A stretch of DNA of 64,000 nt from Pseudobythopirellula maris (GTDB taxonomy: Bacteria > Planctomycetota > Planctomycetia > Pirellulales > Lacipirellulaceae), in the NCBI RefSeq assembly GCF_007859945.1, contig NZ_SJPQ01000002.1, forward strand, positions 722,279 through 786,278, read 5' to 3'. The translations under genes were made by a program, and so were the position numbers. Under the pieces are notes generated by a model. The model did not search any database, was not told the DNA's origin, and saw nothing but the letters and a program-made list of their open reading frames with translations. This document shows positions 36,483-45,048 of the stretch, piece by piece (the first letter of the stretch is position 1; each line of letters starts with the position of its first letter).

Positions 36483-37403
36483 TCAAACGCGGCGGGTGAG
36501 TTGGCGCAGCGGCGGGACGGCGTACAGCAGCGGGAACAGCAGCAAATAACGAGCCCTGCCGAGCGACACGTTCATGCCGAGCGTCCGCCGGTAGAGGTCG
36601 AGCGCCAGGTCCGCGCGTCCTTGCCGCAGGCAGCGGAGGCTCACCGCGCGGACACGGCGGAGCACCTGCTCCCACCGCTGGCGGCGACGCGCCTCGCCGC
36701 CGGGGTACTCCCCCGTAGCCTCGTGGTCGAGGAGCATCACGGCGCCAGCGTGCGCCATCACCGGGTTGCCGATCACGCTGCTGCCGTGCTGGCGGTAGGC
36801 GAGCATCGGCGGCGCGTAAATCCTTGCGAAGCCGGGGGCGACCCCCATTCGTAGGAGCACGTCGCTGTCGGTGCCGTTGACGTTCCTCTCAACACAACCG
36901 CCGCAGGCGAGGTACGCCTCGCGGCGACAAACGGTGTGGGCCACCCCCATCGCAAAGCCGAGCCGCAGGGCGTCGCCCAAGAAGTCTTTGCCGGTCTCGT
37001 ACCGGAGCGGCTCGTTGCTCCATTGGGCGACCTCGGACTCGTCGAAGAACGGCGCCAGGGCGACGGCCACGATCGCCGGGCGATCGGCCTCTTCGATCAC
37101 ACGCCGTGCCGTTGCCAAGGCCCAAGGGCGCCACAGGTCGTCGCTGTCGAGGAAAGCCAGGTACTCGCCCGTCGCCTCGCGGGCGCCGAGGTTGCGGGCC
37201 GCCGCGCAGCCCTTGTGGTCTTGCTCGAAGATCTTCACCCGGTCGCCGTAGTCGCGCACGATGTCGAGGGTCGCGTCGCTCGAGCCGTCGTCGACGACGA
37301 TCACCTCGAAGTCTTGCAGCTCCTGCGCAAAGACACTGTCGAGCGTCGCGGCAACGAGCGACTCGCGGTTGTAGGTCGGGATGACAACGGAGAACAGCGG
37401 CAC
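36483..37403 (-). CDS. Glycosyltransferase family 2 protein
   Basis: A 306-residue GT-A inverting glycosyltransferase. The start is taken as GTG at 37403 giving MPLFSVVIPTYNRESLVAAT; the open frame extends into the neighbouring gene but has no meaning there. The nucleotide-binding motif is VIVVDDGSSDATLDIVRDYG (about residues 33-52) and the metal-binding DxD lies in YLAFLDSDDLWRPW (about 84-97). An acceptor-region NGTDSDVLLRMG follows near residue 190. The C-terminal 60 residues are basic and helical and may touch the membrane. It lies between two GT4 genes with 16- and 31-base gaps, so it is surely in the same transcript. Confidence 0.88.
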   Translation of the reverse strand: MPLFSVVIPTYNRESLVAATLDSVFAQELQDFEVIVVDDGSSDATLDIVRDYGDRVKIFEQDHKGCAAARNLGAREATGEYLAFLDSDDLWRPWALATARRVIEEADRPAIVAVALAPFFDESEVAQWSNEPLRYETGKDFLGDALRLGFAMGVAHTVCRREAYLACGGCVERNVNGTDSDVLLRMGVAPGFARIYAPPMLAYRQHGSSVIGNPVMAHAGAVMLLDHEATGEYPGGEARRRQRWEQVLRRVRAVSLRCLRQGRADLALDLYRRTLGMNVSLGRARYLLLFPLLYAVPPLRQLTRRV

Positions 37404-37434
37404 GGCGGTGTGTCGTTGGTTGCTTGGGCTGAGG

Positions 37435-38637
37435 CTAGGAAGCTGTGTTGGCGGCCTGGAGAAGCACGTCTTCGAGCAGCTGGACTTGCCCGGGGGTGTC
37501 GAAGCGGGAGATCTTCTCGCGGCCCGCGCGGCCCATGCTCTGTCGCAACTCGGGATCGGCGGCCAAACGGGCCAAGTGGTCGCCCATCGCACGCCAGTCG
37601 AGTTCATCACAGAGCAGGCCGGTGACCCCGTCGTCCACCTGCTCGGGGATGCTGGCGTGGCGTGTGGAAACGATCGGCAAGCCGGCGCCGGCCGCCTCGG
37701 CGATCGCCACCGGCCAGCCCTCTTTGTCGCCATCGTCGGCCGTGACCGAGTGCTGCACGAACGCCCCGGCCGAAGCGATCCGCTCTTTCACTTCCGAGAA
37801 CGGTCGGGCGCCCAGGAACTCCACGCGGTCGGACACGCCGAGTTCTTCCGCCAGCCCTTGGCACTCTTCGAGCATCGGGCCGTCGCCCACCACATCGAGC
37901 CGCGCGTCGGCGCCCGACTCGCGGCAGCGGGCCAGCGCGCGGATCGACAGGTCGGGCCGCTTCTTCGGCGTGAGCCGACCGACCATCAGGAAGCGGCACG
38001 GCTGCTCGCCGACGCGGTCGGCGCAAGGCATTTCATCGAGCGGCACGCCGTAAGGGATCTTGTGGATGCGGGCCGGGTCGCACCCGTGGCCAACAAGCCA
38101 ATCGCGCATGTAATCGGCCACGACCACACAACCGGCCCACCTCGGCGCCGAGCGGGCCAGCGACTCGCTGTACACCCGGCCGCGAACCGCCGAGGAGAGA
38201 TCGAACCCGTTGAAGTGGGCCACGACCGGCACGCCGAGGCTCGTGAGCAGCGGCGCCATCCGCACGGCCCATGTGCCGTAGTGGCAGAGGGCGACGCGGG
38301 GCCGGTCGCGCTCGACGAGCTCGGCCCATTTGGTGACTTCGCGGGGTGAGCCGCGGAAGCCTCCCGACCGGCGGTTGCGCCAAGCCCACAAGCGCGTTTT
38401 CGCCTGCCAGGCGAGCTTGCCGCCGGTGACCGGGCTGTACACGCCGATATCGTCGACCGAGAAGCCGTTGGGGCCGTAACGCCCGGGATCGGCGTGCTCG
38501 TTGGTGATCACCCGCAGGTCAAGCCTCCGCATCAGCGAAGCCTGGCGGTGCATCCACACCTCGCTCCCCACGCCGAACCGGCGCACGACGAGCCACGCGC
38601 GGGGGCAGATGGGTTTCGCTTCTGGGTTGCGTGACAT
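37435..38637 (-). CDS. Glycosyltransferase family 4 protein (3)
   Basis: A 400-residue GT-B enzyme, closest in style to colanic-acid-type GT4 proteins. The N-domain has VALCHYGTWAVRMAPLLTSL and VPVVAHFNGFDLSS; the linker is IHKIPYGVPLDEMPC; the C-domain begins CRFLMVGRLTPKKRPDLSIR and contains LDVVGDGPMLEECQGLAEEL, VEFLGARPFSEVKERIASAG and the E-x7-E segment EGWPVAIAEAAGAGLPIVST. The VQHSVTADDGDKEGWPV stretch is typical of this subgroup. The ATG at 38637 is directly before a polar N-terminus; a start a few codons later is possible. It likely extends the lipid-linked repeat unit. Confidence 0.9.
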   Translation of the reverse strand: MSRNPEAKPICPRAWLVVRRFGVGSEVWMHRQASLMRRLDLRVITNEHADPGRYGPNGFSVDDIGVYSPVTGGKLAWQAKTRLWAWRNRRSGGFRGSPREVTKWAELVERDRPRVALCHYGTWAVRMAPLLTSLGVPVVAHFNGFDLSSAVRGRVYSESLARSAPRWAGCVVVADYMRDWLVGHGCDPARIHKIPYGVPLDEMPCADRVGEQPCRFLMVGRLTPKKRPDLSIRALARCRESGADARLDVVGDGPMLEECQGLAEELGVSDRVEFLGARPFSEVKERIASAGAFVQHSVTADDGDKEGWPVAIAEAAGAGLPIVSTRHASIPEQVDDGVTGLLCDELDWRAMGDHLARLAADPELRQSMGRAGREKISRFDTPGQVQLLEDVLLQAANTAS

Positions 38638-38697
38638 GCTGCTCGATCGAGGGACGAGGGGGCGGGCGCCGCTGGTCTGGCCGGGCCTTAGGAGAAC

Positions 38698-39486
38698 TTA
38701 GAGCCCCTCAAGCGCTTCGGGACCAAGAGCTCGGAGCACATGTGCCCGACGCGATCGCCGCCGCATCAGCCTACGCGCCATCCTGCGGAACCAAGCCGGC
38801 GAGTGCTTGCGCGGACTCCGGTTGGCCGGGGCGCCGTACTCTAGGTCGCGCCGCAAGACCGCGTGCACGTACATCGATCGCTTCCAGACGTTGACGTAGT
38901 GTAGGTCGGCGACCGTCGCGTCGATGCTCTCGGCGATGCCGACGATGTCTTGGGTCGTAATGATCTCGTCAACCACCTGCAAGCCTTCCGGCTCGTGCTC
39001 CATCAAGTAGCGCTGGTGCTCGGGCGAGGGGATCGTCATAACGAGCGCGCCGCTCGGAGCGAGCCACTGCCGGAAGCTCGCGTGGCACTCGGCCCAGGCG
39101 TCGCGGGGGATGTGCTCGTGCACGTCAATCATCGCGATGAGATCAAACGGGCCCTCGACCACGCCGTCGCGGAGGTTCGACACCTCGAAGCGGACCCTGT
39201 CGGATCCGAAGAGCGCGCTAGCCACGCGCACGTTTTCGGGGCTGATGTCAACGCCGAGCACCTCGACCCCCGGGTGGGCGAGGGCGTACTCGTGTGATGA
39301 GAACCCTAGACCGCAGCCGATGTCGAGCACCCTCGCCGGCCCGGTGGGCAAGCTGCGTTTCACCAGGTCAATCGCCTCCTCGATCCGCGGGTTCCCCTTC
39401 AGGTAGTCGCCGATCAACCGGCGGTTGAACGTGTCGTAGAAGTCGGCGATCTCTTCGCGGCTGCTGGTGGTCGTTGCTTCGGGCAT
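38698..39486 (-). CDS. SAM-dependent class I methyltransferase
   Basis: A 262-residue Rossmann methyltransferase. SAM motif I is VLDIGCGLGFSSHEYA (about residues 53-68), motif II VEVLGVDISPENVRVA, motif III-like FEVSNLRDGVVEGPFDLIAM and the post-motif HEHIPRDAWAECHASFRQWL with GALVMTIPSP. The group is the UbiE/Methyltransf_11/25 type. The C-terminal 40 residues are very basic (RRMARRLMRRRSRRAH), suggesting contact with membrane or nucleic acid. Inside the polysaccharide run, the most probable role is methylation of a sugar or of a lipid-linked intermediate; this is inferred from position only. Confidence 0.87.
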   Translation of the reverse strand: MPEATTTSSREEIADFYDTFNRRLIGDYLKGNPRIEEAIDLVKRSLPTGPARVLDIGCGLGFSSHEYALAHPGVEVLGVDISPENVRVASALFGSDRVRFEVSNLRDGVVEGPFDLIAMIDVHEHIPRDAWAECHASFRQWLAPSGALVMTIPSPEHQRYLMEHEPEGLQVVDEIITTQDIVGIAESIDATVADLHYVNVWKRSMYVHAVLRRDLEYGAPANRSPRKHSPAWFRRMARRLMRRRSRRAHVLRALGPEALEGL

Positions 39487-39658
39487 AGCGGTGTTGCGAG
39501 TGGAGAGCGTGTCGGGAGCGGCGGTGTCGGACGGGTCATCAAGTATAGCCGATCGCCGTGCCGGGGCTTGTCCCAGCTGTGCGAGGGGCCGGTTGCGCCG
39601 GTGAGTGGGATCGTGCGCCCAACGGAGCGCGGCCCCGCAGGCGTGTCGCCACGCGGTG

Positions 39659-40609
39659 TCAGCGGAGCATCGACCTCATGCGGGGACGCGTCTTCACGAA
39701 GGAGAAAGCCGCGCGCGAAATGCCCCGTGAAGCCCGCACGACCCACGGCGCCTTGGCGCCGCGGACCTCGTATCCCAATTCGGCGAGCAGCGGACCGGCG
39801 TTCTCTTCGACGTCGGCCACCTGAAGACGCGGCATCGAGCCGCGCCAAGCGAACGCCCGCGAGGCGTCCACGGGCTTGCTGGCGAGCTCGAACAGCTGCG
39901 TGTGCTCCTTCGCGATATTCTTGTCCGAAGTGGTGTAGTACTCGAGCATGCCGCTCTCGTATTCGATGCCGAGCCACTCGGACATCCGCCGCAGCTCGTC
40001 TTCGGTCGATTGCAGCAGCCCCTCGTAGCGCATCTCGTAGTACCGCTCGGGGCCGAGCTTCTTGCCGGCGGCGATTCCGGCCGCCACGCGCGTGGCCCAC
40101 ATCTCGCCCGCCTTGCGGTAATTGGCTTGGAAGCGCGCCTTGACGATGCTGTGCGCCGTGTCACGGGCGTCGCGGATGATGTGAACGAAGCGGGCGCCGG
40201 GGAACGCCTCGGCGAGCCATTCCATCTCGAGGATGTAGGCCGGCGTCTTGTCGCCCCAAATCGTCTTGCCTTGCTTCGCCGCGTGCGCGTTGTAGAGCGC
40301 CGCGATGGCCCCCGGCAGCTCGCACGGCGCGGCCGCCTCGAGCGCCGCCAGCGCCTCGTCGACCTCCAGCTCGAAGCTGTCGAACGAGATCGTCTTCGAC
40401 GTCGCCTGCGACCACTGCAAGTCACGGATGAAAGCGTGCCGCGCCCAGGCGGTGTCGAAACGGCCGTAGTCGTCTCGCCTGTCGCGGACCACCGACAAGA
40501 AGTTCGACTCGCGGAGGATCGCGACCTGCGAGTGCTGAATAAGCATCAGCCGCAGCAGGGTCGTTCCCGAGCGGTCGCAGCCCACAATGAATATCGGATT
40601 CGAGGACAT
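39659..40609 (-). CDS. Sulfotransferase (PAPS-dependent), second copy
   Basis: A 316-residue P-loop sulfotransferase. The 5'-phosphosulfate loop is IFIVGCDRSGTTLLRLML (residues 6-23), immediately after the start, and the 3'-phosphate region is RFVHIIRDARDTAHSIVKAR (about residues 140-159). GKTIWGDKTPAYILEMEWLA is the conserved segment between them, and YYEMRYEGLLQSTEDELRRM gives the C-terminal core. It differs clearly from the first copy (SGTTLLR versus SGTTSLY, different length of spacer), so the two probably sulfate different positions or substrates. The gene lies between methyltransferase and flippase on the minus strand. Confidence 0.88.
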   Translation of the reverse strand: MSSNPIFIVGCDRSGTTLLRLMLIQHSQVAILRESNFLSVVRDRRDDYGRFDTAWARHAFIRDLQWSQATSKTISFDSFELEVDEALAALEAAAPCELPGAIAALYNAHAAKQGKTIWGDKTPAYILEMEWLAEAFPGARFVHIIRDARDTAHSIVKARFQANYRKAGEMWATRVAAGIAAGKKLGPERYYEMRYEGLLQSTEDELRRMSEWLGIEYESGMLEYYTTSDKNIAKEHTQLFELASKPVDASRAFAWRGSMPRLQVADVEENAGPLLAELGYEVRGAKAPWVVRASRGISRAAFSFVKTRPRMRSMLR

Positions 40610-40699
40610 CGCTTCGTTGATTGGTTCCGAGGCCGAGCTGCGGGCCCCCGTTGGGCGCCGGTTTGTTCGGCCAGCGTGCTGAGTGCTTGCGGTTAAAGA

Positions 40700-42370
40700 C
40701 TAGGTTGTTTCTTGCGGCTTGAGAGGCGCGGGGCCGGGATCCGGCTGGCCAGTATCCCCGCCGCCGGCTGCCTGGGCAACGCCGCCGCCGCGCAGTTCGC
40801 CGCCGACCCGCTTCAGTTCGAGGACCAAGCGACGGCTGCTGGGGATCGCCGCCAGGCTCGCCGCGTAGGCCACGGCCGTGACCCCCAGCGTGGCGGCCAC
40901 GCCGACCAGGGGGGCGGTCTCCTCGTCGAGCCACATCAGCAGCGGGAGGTTCGCCAGGGCGACGACCGCCGCGTGCGGCGCGGCGCGGAGGAGCGTGCCG
41001 ATCAGGTCGCGGGCCGAGACGGGCCCCCTGCGTCCCACCCACCAGAACAGCAGCGGCGTGCGGACCAGCAGCCCGCCGAGCGAGTACGCCAACGCCACCC
41101 CCACCGCCCCCCAGGGAAGCCCCACAAGGAACGACAGCAGGCAGAGCGACGAGCCAACGAGCCCCCACTGCAGCTGTTCACGACTGCGGCCCTGCGAAAC
41201 GAACAGCCAGCCGGTCGAGTTGGCGACCGGCTGCAGCATGCCCATCAGCAACAGGGCGCGGAAGATCGGCACGGCGGGCTCCCAGCCGGGGCCCAACGCG
41301 GCGGGGATCAGCCACGGGGCGGCGACCAACCCGTAGGCGGCCGCCGGGATGATCAGCAGCGTCGTGGCGCCCGTCACCTTGAGGTAAGCCGTGCGGTACC
41401 GCTGCGGGTCGCTCGTCAGCCGGCTCAAGGCGGGCACCATCACGTTCGCCACCGGCGCGTTGATCAACCGCATCGGCAACGCAAACAGCTTGTAAGCCTG
41501 GCCGTAGAAGCCGAGAGCGGCGTCGCCCCACCACCAGCCGATCAGCATGTTGTCGAGGTTCCGCGAGAGGTAATTGACGGTGCTGAAGCCGGTCAGGTCC
41601 GCGCCGAACACGATCATCTCACGCGTGCCGACCCCGCGCTTCGGGGCGTCGGGACGCCACGGGCAGACGAGCCAGCTGAGCGCCATCTTGGCCGCGGCCG
41701 TGGCGACGGGAATCGCCGCCAACGCCCAGTAGCCGTGCTCGCTCTCGTGCAGCCACCAGGCCATCGCGACGCCAACCCCTTGGCCGATGATCAACGACAC
41801 CACGGCCGTCATCGTCAGGCGGTCGTACTGCATCGCGCGCTTCATCATCGCCTGATGCTGCGAGGTCATCCCGCTGAACAGATACGCGCACGACAAGATG
41901 ACGACCACGGGCGTGAGCCGTGGGTCCTGGTAGAAGAGGCTCACCAGCGGCGATAGCAGCGAGACCAGCAAGGCGATCGCGAGGCCCATGGCCGTCGAGA
42001 ACCAGAACAGGTTGCTCACCTGCCGGCGGTTGATCTCCTCGCGTTGCACCGTGGCCATCGACATGCCCGCGTCGACAAACATCGCCGCGAAGCCGGTGAA
42101 CACCGCCGCTTTGAGGATGACGCCGAAGTCGGCCGACTCCAGCAGCCGCGACAGGATCGACAGCGCGACCAGCGAGATCACCGCGCTGAGCGCCTGCGAC
42201 ACCGCGACAAACGCCCCGCCGCGCACGGTCTTCTTCTTCAGCCCCTTGCGGAGCGAGTCGTTCGAAAAGTAGTCGTGCGGGGTCGCCAAGGGGCGGTGCG
42301 GATCGGTGGGGGGAGTCGGCCAAAAGATGGTGGGCCGGAGCGGCGGGCGGGCAACGCTCCAGCATATCAT
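40700..42370 (-). CDS. Lipopolysaccharide/polysaccharide flippase (Wzx-like)
   Basis: A 556-residue MATE-superfamily polysaccharide transporter. The core starts LRKGLKKKTVRGGAFVAVSQ and includes about thirteen to fourteen membrane helices (VISLVALSILSRLL, VVVILSCAYLFSGMTS, SLIIGQGVGVAMAWWL, FSTVNYLSRNLDNMLIGWWW, PWGAVGVALAYSLGGLLV). ALGFYGQAYKLFALPMRLIN is a family landmark. It should move lipid-linked repeat units across the inner membrane for the Wzy-like polymerase. The ATG at 42370 has a GGAG before it but gives an odd Pro-rich N-terminus; a TTG at 42289 (MATPHDYFSNDS, 529 residues) is a reasonable alternative. First gene of the minus-strand run, divergent from the 2-epimerase. Confidence 0.85.
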   Translation of the reverse strand: MICWSVARPPLRPTIFWPTPPTDPHRPLATPHDYFSNDSLRKGLKKKTVRGGAFVAVSQALSAVISLVALSILSRLLESADFGVILKAAVFTGFAAMFVDAGMSMATVQREEINRRQVSNLFWFSTAMGLAIALLVSLLSPLVSLFYQDPRLTPVVVILSCAYLFSGMTSQHQAMMKRAMQYDRLTMTAVVSLIIGQGVGVAMAWWLHESEHGYWALAAIPVATAAAKMALSWLVCPWRPDAPKRGVGTREMIVFGADLTGFSTVNYLSRNLDNMLIGWWWGDAALGFYGQAYKLFALPMRLINAPVANVMVPALSRLTSDPQRYRTAYLKVTGATTLLIIPAAAYGLVAAPWLIPAALGPGWEPAVPIFRALLLMGMLQPVANSTGWLFVSQGRSREQLQWGLVGSSLCLLSFLVGLPWGAVGVALAYSLGGLLVRTPLLFWWVGRRGPVSARDLIGTLLRAAPHAAVVALANLPLLMWLDEETAPLVGVAATLGVTAVAYAASLAAIPSSRRLVLELKRVGGELRGGGVAQAAGGGDTGQPDPGPAPLKPQETT

Positions 42371-42540
42371 GGGATCTCCCCGCCGGCTTTGCCGGCAAAC
42401 GGAGCGACCCGCACAGCCGTTGCGACCGACCACCGAGAGACCACGATTCAGACGCGTGGTATGGTTGATCGGTTCCCCGAAACGGGGCGGCGGTGGGCCG
42501 TAGCCTTTTCGCTATCTCTTTAACAGAAACACCGCACCCG

Positions 42541-43686
42541 ATGAAACGCCGCGTCCTCGTTCTGATGGGCACCCGCCCCGAGGCGATCAAGCTCGCCCCG
42601 GTGATCGCCGCCTTGGGCGACGACCCCGGCTTCGAGCCGCTGGTGGTGAACACCGGCCAGCACCGCGAGTTGATCGATCAGGTGATCGACCTGCAGGGCA
42701 TCCACGTCGACCGCGACATGGCGGTCATGAGGCCCGACCAATCGCTCGCGTCGCTCACCGGCCGGCTGATCGGCGCGATCGACGACGCGCTCGTCGCGCT
42801 CGAGCCCGACATGGTGCTTGTGCAGGGCGACACGACCACGGTGCTCGCCGGCGCACTGGCGGCGTTCTACCGGCGAACGCCGGTGGGCCACGTCGAGGCG
42901 GGCCTGAGGACCGGCGACTTGGCGTCGCCCTTCCCCGAAGAAGCGAACCGCCGGCTCACGACCACCCTCGCCACGCTGCACTTCGCCCCCACGCCGCAGT
43001 CGGCCCGCAACCTGCTGTCCGAGGGGGTCGACCCCGCGCGCGTCGTCGAGACCGGCAACACGGTCATCGACGCACTGATGCTCGAACTCGCCCGCCAGCA
43101 AGACCCGGCGGTCGGCGCGCCGATCGCCGGGCGGCTCGCCGAGGCCGTCGGCGCCGATTACGCCGAGCGCCCGTCGGTGCTGGTCACGGGCCACCGGCGC
43201 GAGAACTTCGGAGGCGGCTTCGAGCAGATCTGTGGCGCCATCGCCCAGCTGGCCGACCGCTTCGCCGACACGCTGTTCGTTTACCCGGTGCACCTGAACC
43301 CGAACGTGAAGGCCGTGGTCCACGAGCGATTGGGCGGCCGCGAGAACCTGCGGCTCGTCGCGCCGCAGGCGTACAGCGAATTTGTCGCGATGCTCGGCCG
43401 CTGCTCGCTGGTGCTGACCGACTCGGGCGGCGTGCAGGAAGAAGCCCCCAGTCTCGGCAAGCCAGTCCTCGTCATGCGCGACACGACTGAACGGCCCGAG
43501 GGCGTCGAGGCGGGCGTGGTCCGGCTCGTGGGGCCGAACGCCGAGGCGATCGTCGCGAGCGCCACCGAACTGCTGACCGACGAGACCGCCTACCGCCGCA
43601 TGGCCGAAGCGGTCAATCCGTACGGCGACGGCCAAGCGTCCGAGCGGATCGTCACAGCGATCAAGAAGTACTTCGCACCGAAGTAA
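42541..43686 (+). CDS. wecB: UDP-N-acetylglucosamine 2-epimerase (non-hydrolysing)
   Basis: A 381-residue GT-B-fold enzyme interconverting UDP-GlcNAc and UDP-ManNAc. The start MKRRVLVLMGTRPEAIKLAP (ATG at 42541) is the family N-terminus. Further family motifs are VVNTGQHRELIDQVID, VLVQGDTTTVLAGALAAFYR, VGHVEAGLRTGDLASPFPEE with the catalytic acids, NTVIDAL, VTGHRRENFG, YPVHLNPNVK, VLTDSGGVQEEAPSLGKPVL and RDTTERPEGVEAG. All known substrate-contact residues look intact. It provides ManNAc or its derivatives for the glycan made by the divergent cluster. No ManNAc dehydrogenase gene is in the window. A family B palindrome lies just after the stop. Confidence 0.94.
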   Translation: MKRRVLVLMGTRPEAIKLAPVIAALGDDPGFEPLVVNTGQHRELIDQVIDLQGIHVDRDMAVMRPDQSLASLTGRLIGAIDDALVALEPDMVLVQGDTTTVLAGALAAFYRRTPVGHVEAGLRTGDLASPFPEEANRRLTTTLATLHFAPTPQSARNLLSEGVDPARVVETGNTVIDALMLELARQQDPAVGAPIAGRLAEAVGADYAERPSVLVTGHRRENFGGGFEQICGAIAQLADRFADTLFVYPVHLNPNVKAVVHERLGGRENLRLVAPQAYSEFVAMLGRCSLVLTDSGGVQEEAPSLGKPVLVMRDTTERPEGVEAGVVRLVGPNAEAIVASATELLTDETAYRRMAEAVNPYGDGQASERIVTAIKKYFAPK

Positions 43687-43691
43687 TCGTG

Positions 43692-43775
43692 GCAAGCCGT
43701 CGGCGTAAGCCGCCGGTGCGCTTACTTCCGCGTACTCGTAGTGCGAAACTCCGGCGGCTTACGCCGACGGCTCGC
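43692..43775. repeat. Family B palindromic repeat, copy 2
   Basis: Perfect inverted 22-base arms (43695-43716 and 43751-43772, outer part AGCCGTCGGCGTAAGCCGCC), extending with one mismatch to about 43692-43775, with a 34-base loop. It fills the gap between the convergent 2-epimerase and DUF1570 genes and could serve both as a terminator-like hairpin, although no T tract follows. Confidence 0.9.
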
Positions 43776-43797
43776 CAACTGTTCGCCAACCGCTTGT

Positions 43798-44949
43798 TTA
43801 ATCGACGCGTGACATGCGGCGCAGAAAGTCGTTCAGCAACGGGCCCAGATCGCCAAAGTGTTCGCGGAACTCGGCCAGGCGGGTCTCGGCCGTGTCTTGC
43901 TCTAACGCCTTTTTCTTCGACAGCGTCTTCATGTACGCCACGTAGTCGTCGGGCCGGTACTTGATCAGGTAGTAGTTCAGCGCCCAGGCGTCGGCGTAGG
44001 CGACGCCCGCCGTCCTTGGGTCGCGCAGCCTGGCGCCGTCGGCCACCAGGCTCGTCAGCGAGGCGAGGTTCCATTGGTGGGCGTGGCGGCGGAACGTGTC
44101 CAAGCGGCGGTAGTTCACCTTGCCGATGCCGCGCCACCCGCGGGTGCTGCCGGCGTCGGGCGCCTCGAAGTAAACGGCCATCCCCTCGACCAGCCACATC
44201 GGCAGGTCGGAGTAGCGCTCCTGCAAGCCGCAGTTGTAGGCGATCTGGTGCGTCGCCTCGTGGACGATCGTCGCCACCAGCGGCACGGCGCGCGGCGTGG
44301 AGAGCATCCGCGTGATCTCGCGGCGCGAGCCGCGGCGCCCCGAGCCGCGCAGCTCTTGGCTGCCGGTGATGTCGAACATCGTCACACGGTTGTTCTTCAT
44401 GCTGTAGTAACCGACGACCCCCTCGCCGCCGTCGCCGATATCCTTCTGCACGGCGGCGCGGTAGTCGTCGTAGCTCTGGTGGATGATGATCGGCAGCGGG
44501 TAGTGGGGCTCCTCGAGTTCGAAGCCTTGCTTGCGCCAGTAGGCGAGGAACGCACGTTGCAATCCCTCCAGCAGCGAGCTGGTCCACTCGGCGTACTCAC
44601 GCGACGTGTCGTACGCCACCACGTAGTGCTCGGTCGTGTGCAGCCGGTAGCGATCCGGCAGGTCGGCCAGCAGCCGCTCGCCGAGCTCCTCGGTCGAGAG
44701 CGGTTCGAACGGCTCGGCGTCGCTCTCGCCGCTGACCACATCCTTGCTGTCGATCAGCCACAGCCCGCCCGCCCTGCCCTCCAGCAGCATGTCGCCCCGC
44801 AGGCCGCCGAGCAGCACCCGGCCGGTGACGCTGCGCTGCACGCCCTCGTCGTTGAACACCACGTGCTCCATCGCCCGCACGGGCGGGGCGATCGCGGCCG
44901 CGGCGAGCAGGGCGAGGGTGATACGCGGATTCAGCAGAGCGGATGGCAT
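43798..44949 (-). CDS. DUF1570 domain protein, gluzincin-like (1)
   Basis: A 383-residue exported protein (signal peptide LALLAAAAIAPPVRA). The planctomycete DUF1570 core starts near YRLHTTEHYVVAYDTSREYA (about residue 100) and includes a putative metallopeptidase site: IVHEATHQIAYNCGL with HEATH, and the downstream Glu in MWLVEGMAVYFEAP as third ligand. Upstream is VVGYYSMKNNRVTMFDITGS and downstream AYADAWALNYYLIKYRPDDY. The metal site looks complete, but activity of the family has not, to my knowledge, been shown. A paralogue with the same motif order lies at 56749-57843. Divergent from the ECF sigma gene with 99 bases between starts. Confidence 0.85.
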   Translation of the reverse strand: MPSALLNPRITLALLAAAAIAPPVRAMEHVVFNDEGVQRSVTGRVLLGGLRGDMLLEGRAGGLWLIDSKDVVSGESDAEPFEPLSTEELGERLLADLPDRYRLHTTEHYVVAYDTSREYAEWTSSLLEGLQRAFLAYWRKQGFELEEPHYPLPIIIHQSYDDYRAAVQKDIGDGGEGVVGYYSMKNNRVTMFDITGSQELRGSGRRGSRREITRMLSTPRAVPLVATIVHEATHQIAYNCGLQERYSDLPMWLVEGMAVYFEAPDAGSTRGWRGIGKVNYRRLDTFRRHAHQWNLASLTSLVADGARLRDPRTAGVAYADAWALNYYLIKYRPDDYVAYMKTLSKKKALEQDTAETRLAEFREHFGDLGPLLNDFLRRMSRVD

Positions 44950-45048
44950 GCGGGCGGGTGTGCTAGGTTTGACCTGAGAGGCGGCCCATAGGAAGTCCTC
45001 GGCTTGGGCGCATGTGGCGTGAAGAGGTAGAATCCTCTCGCCCCGTCC

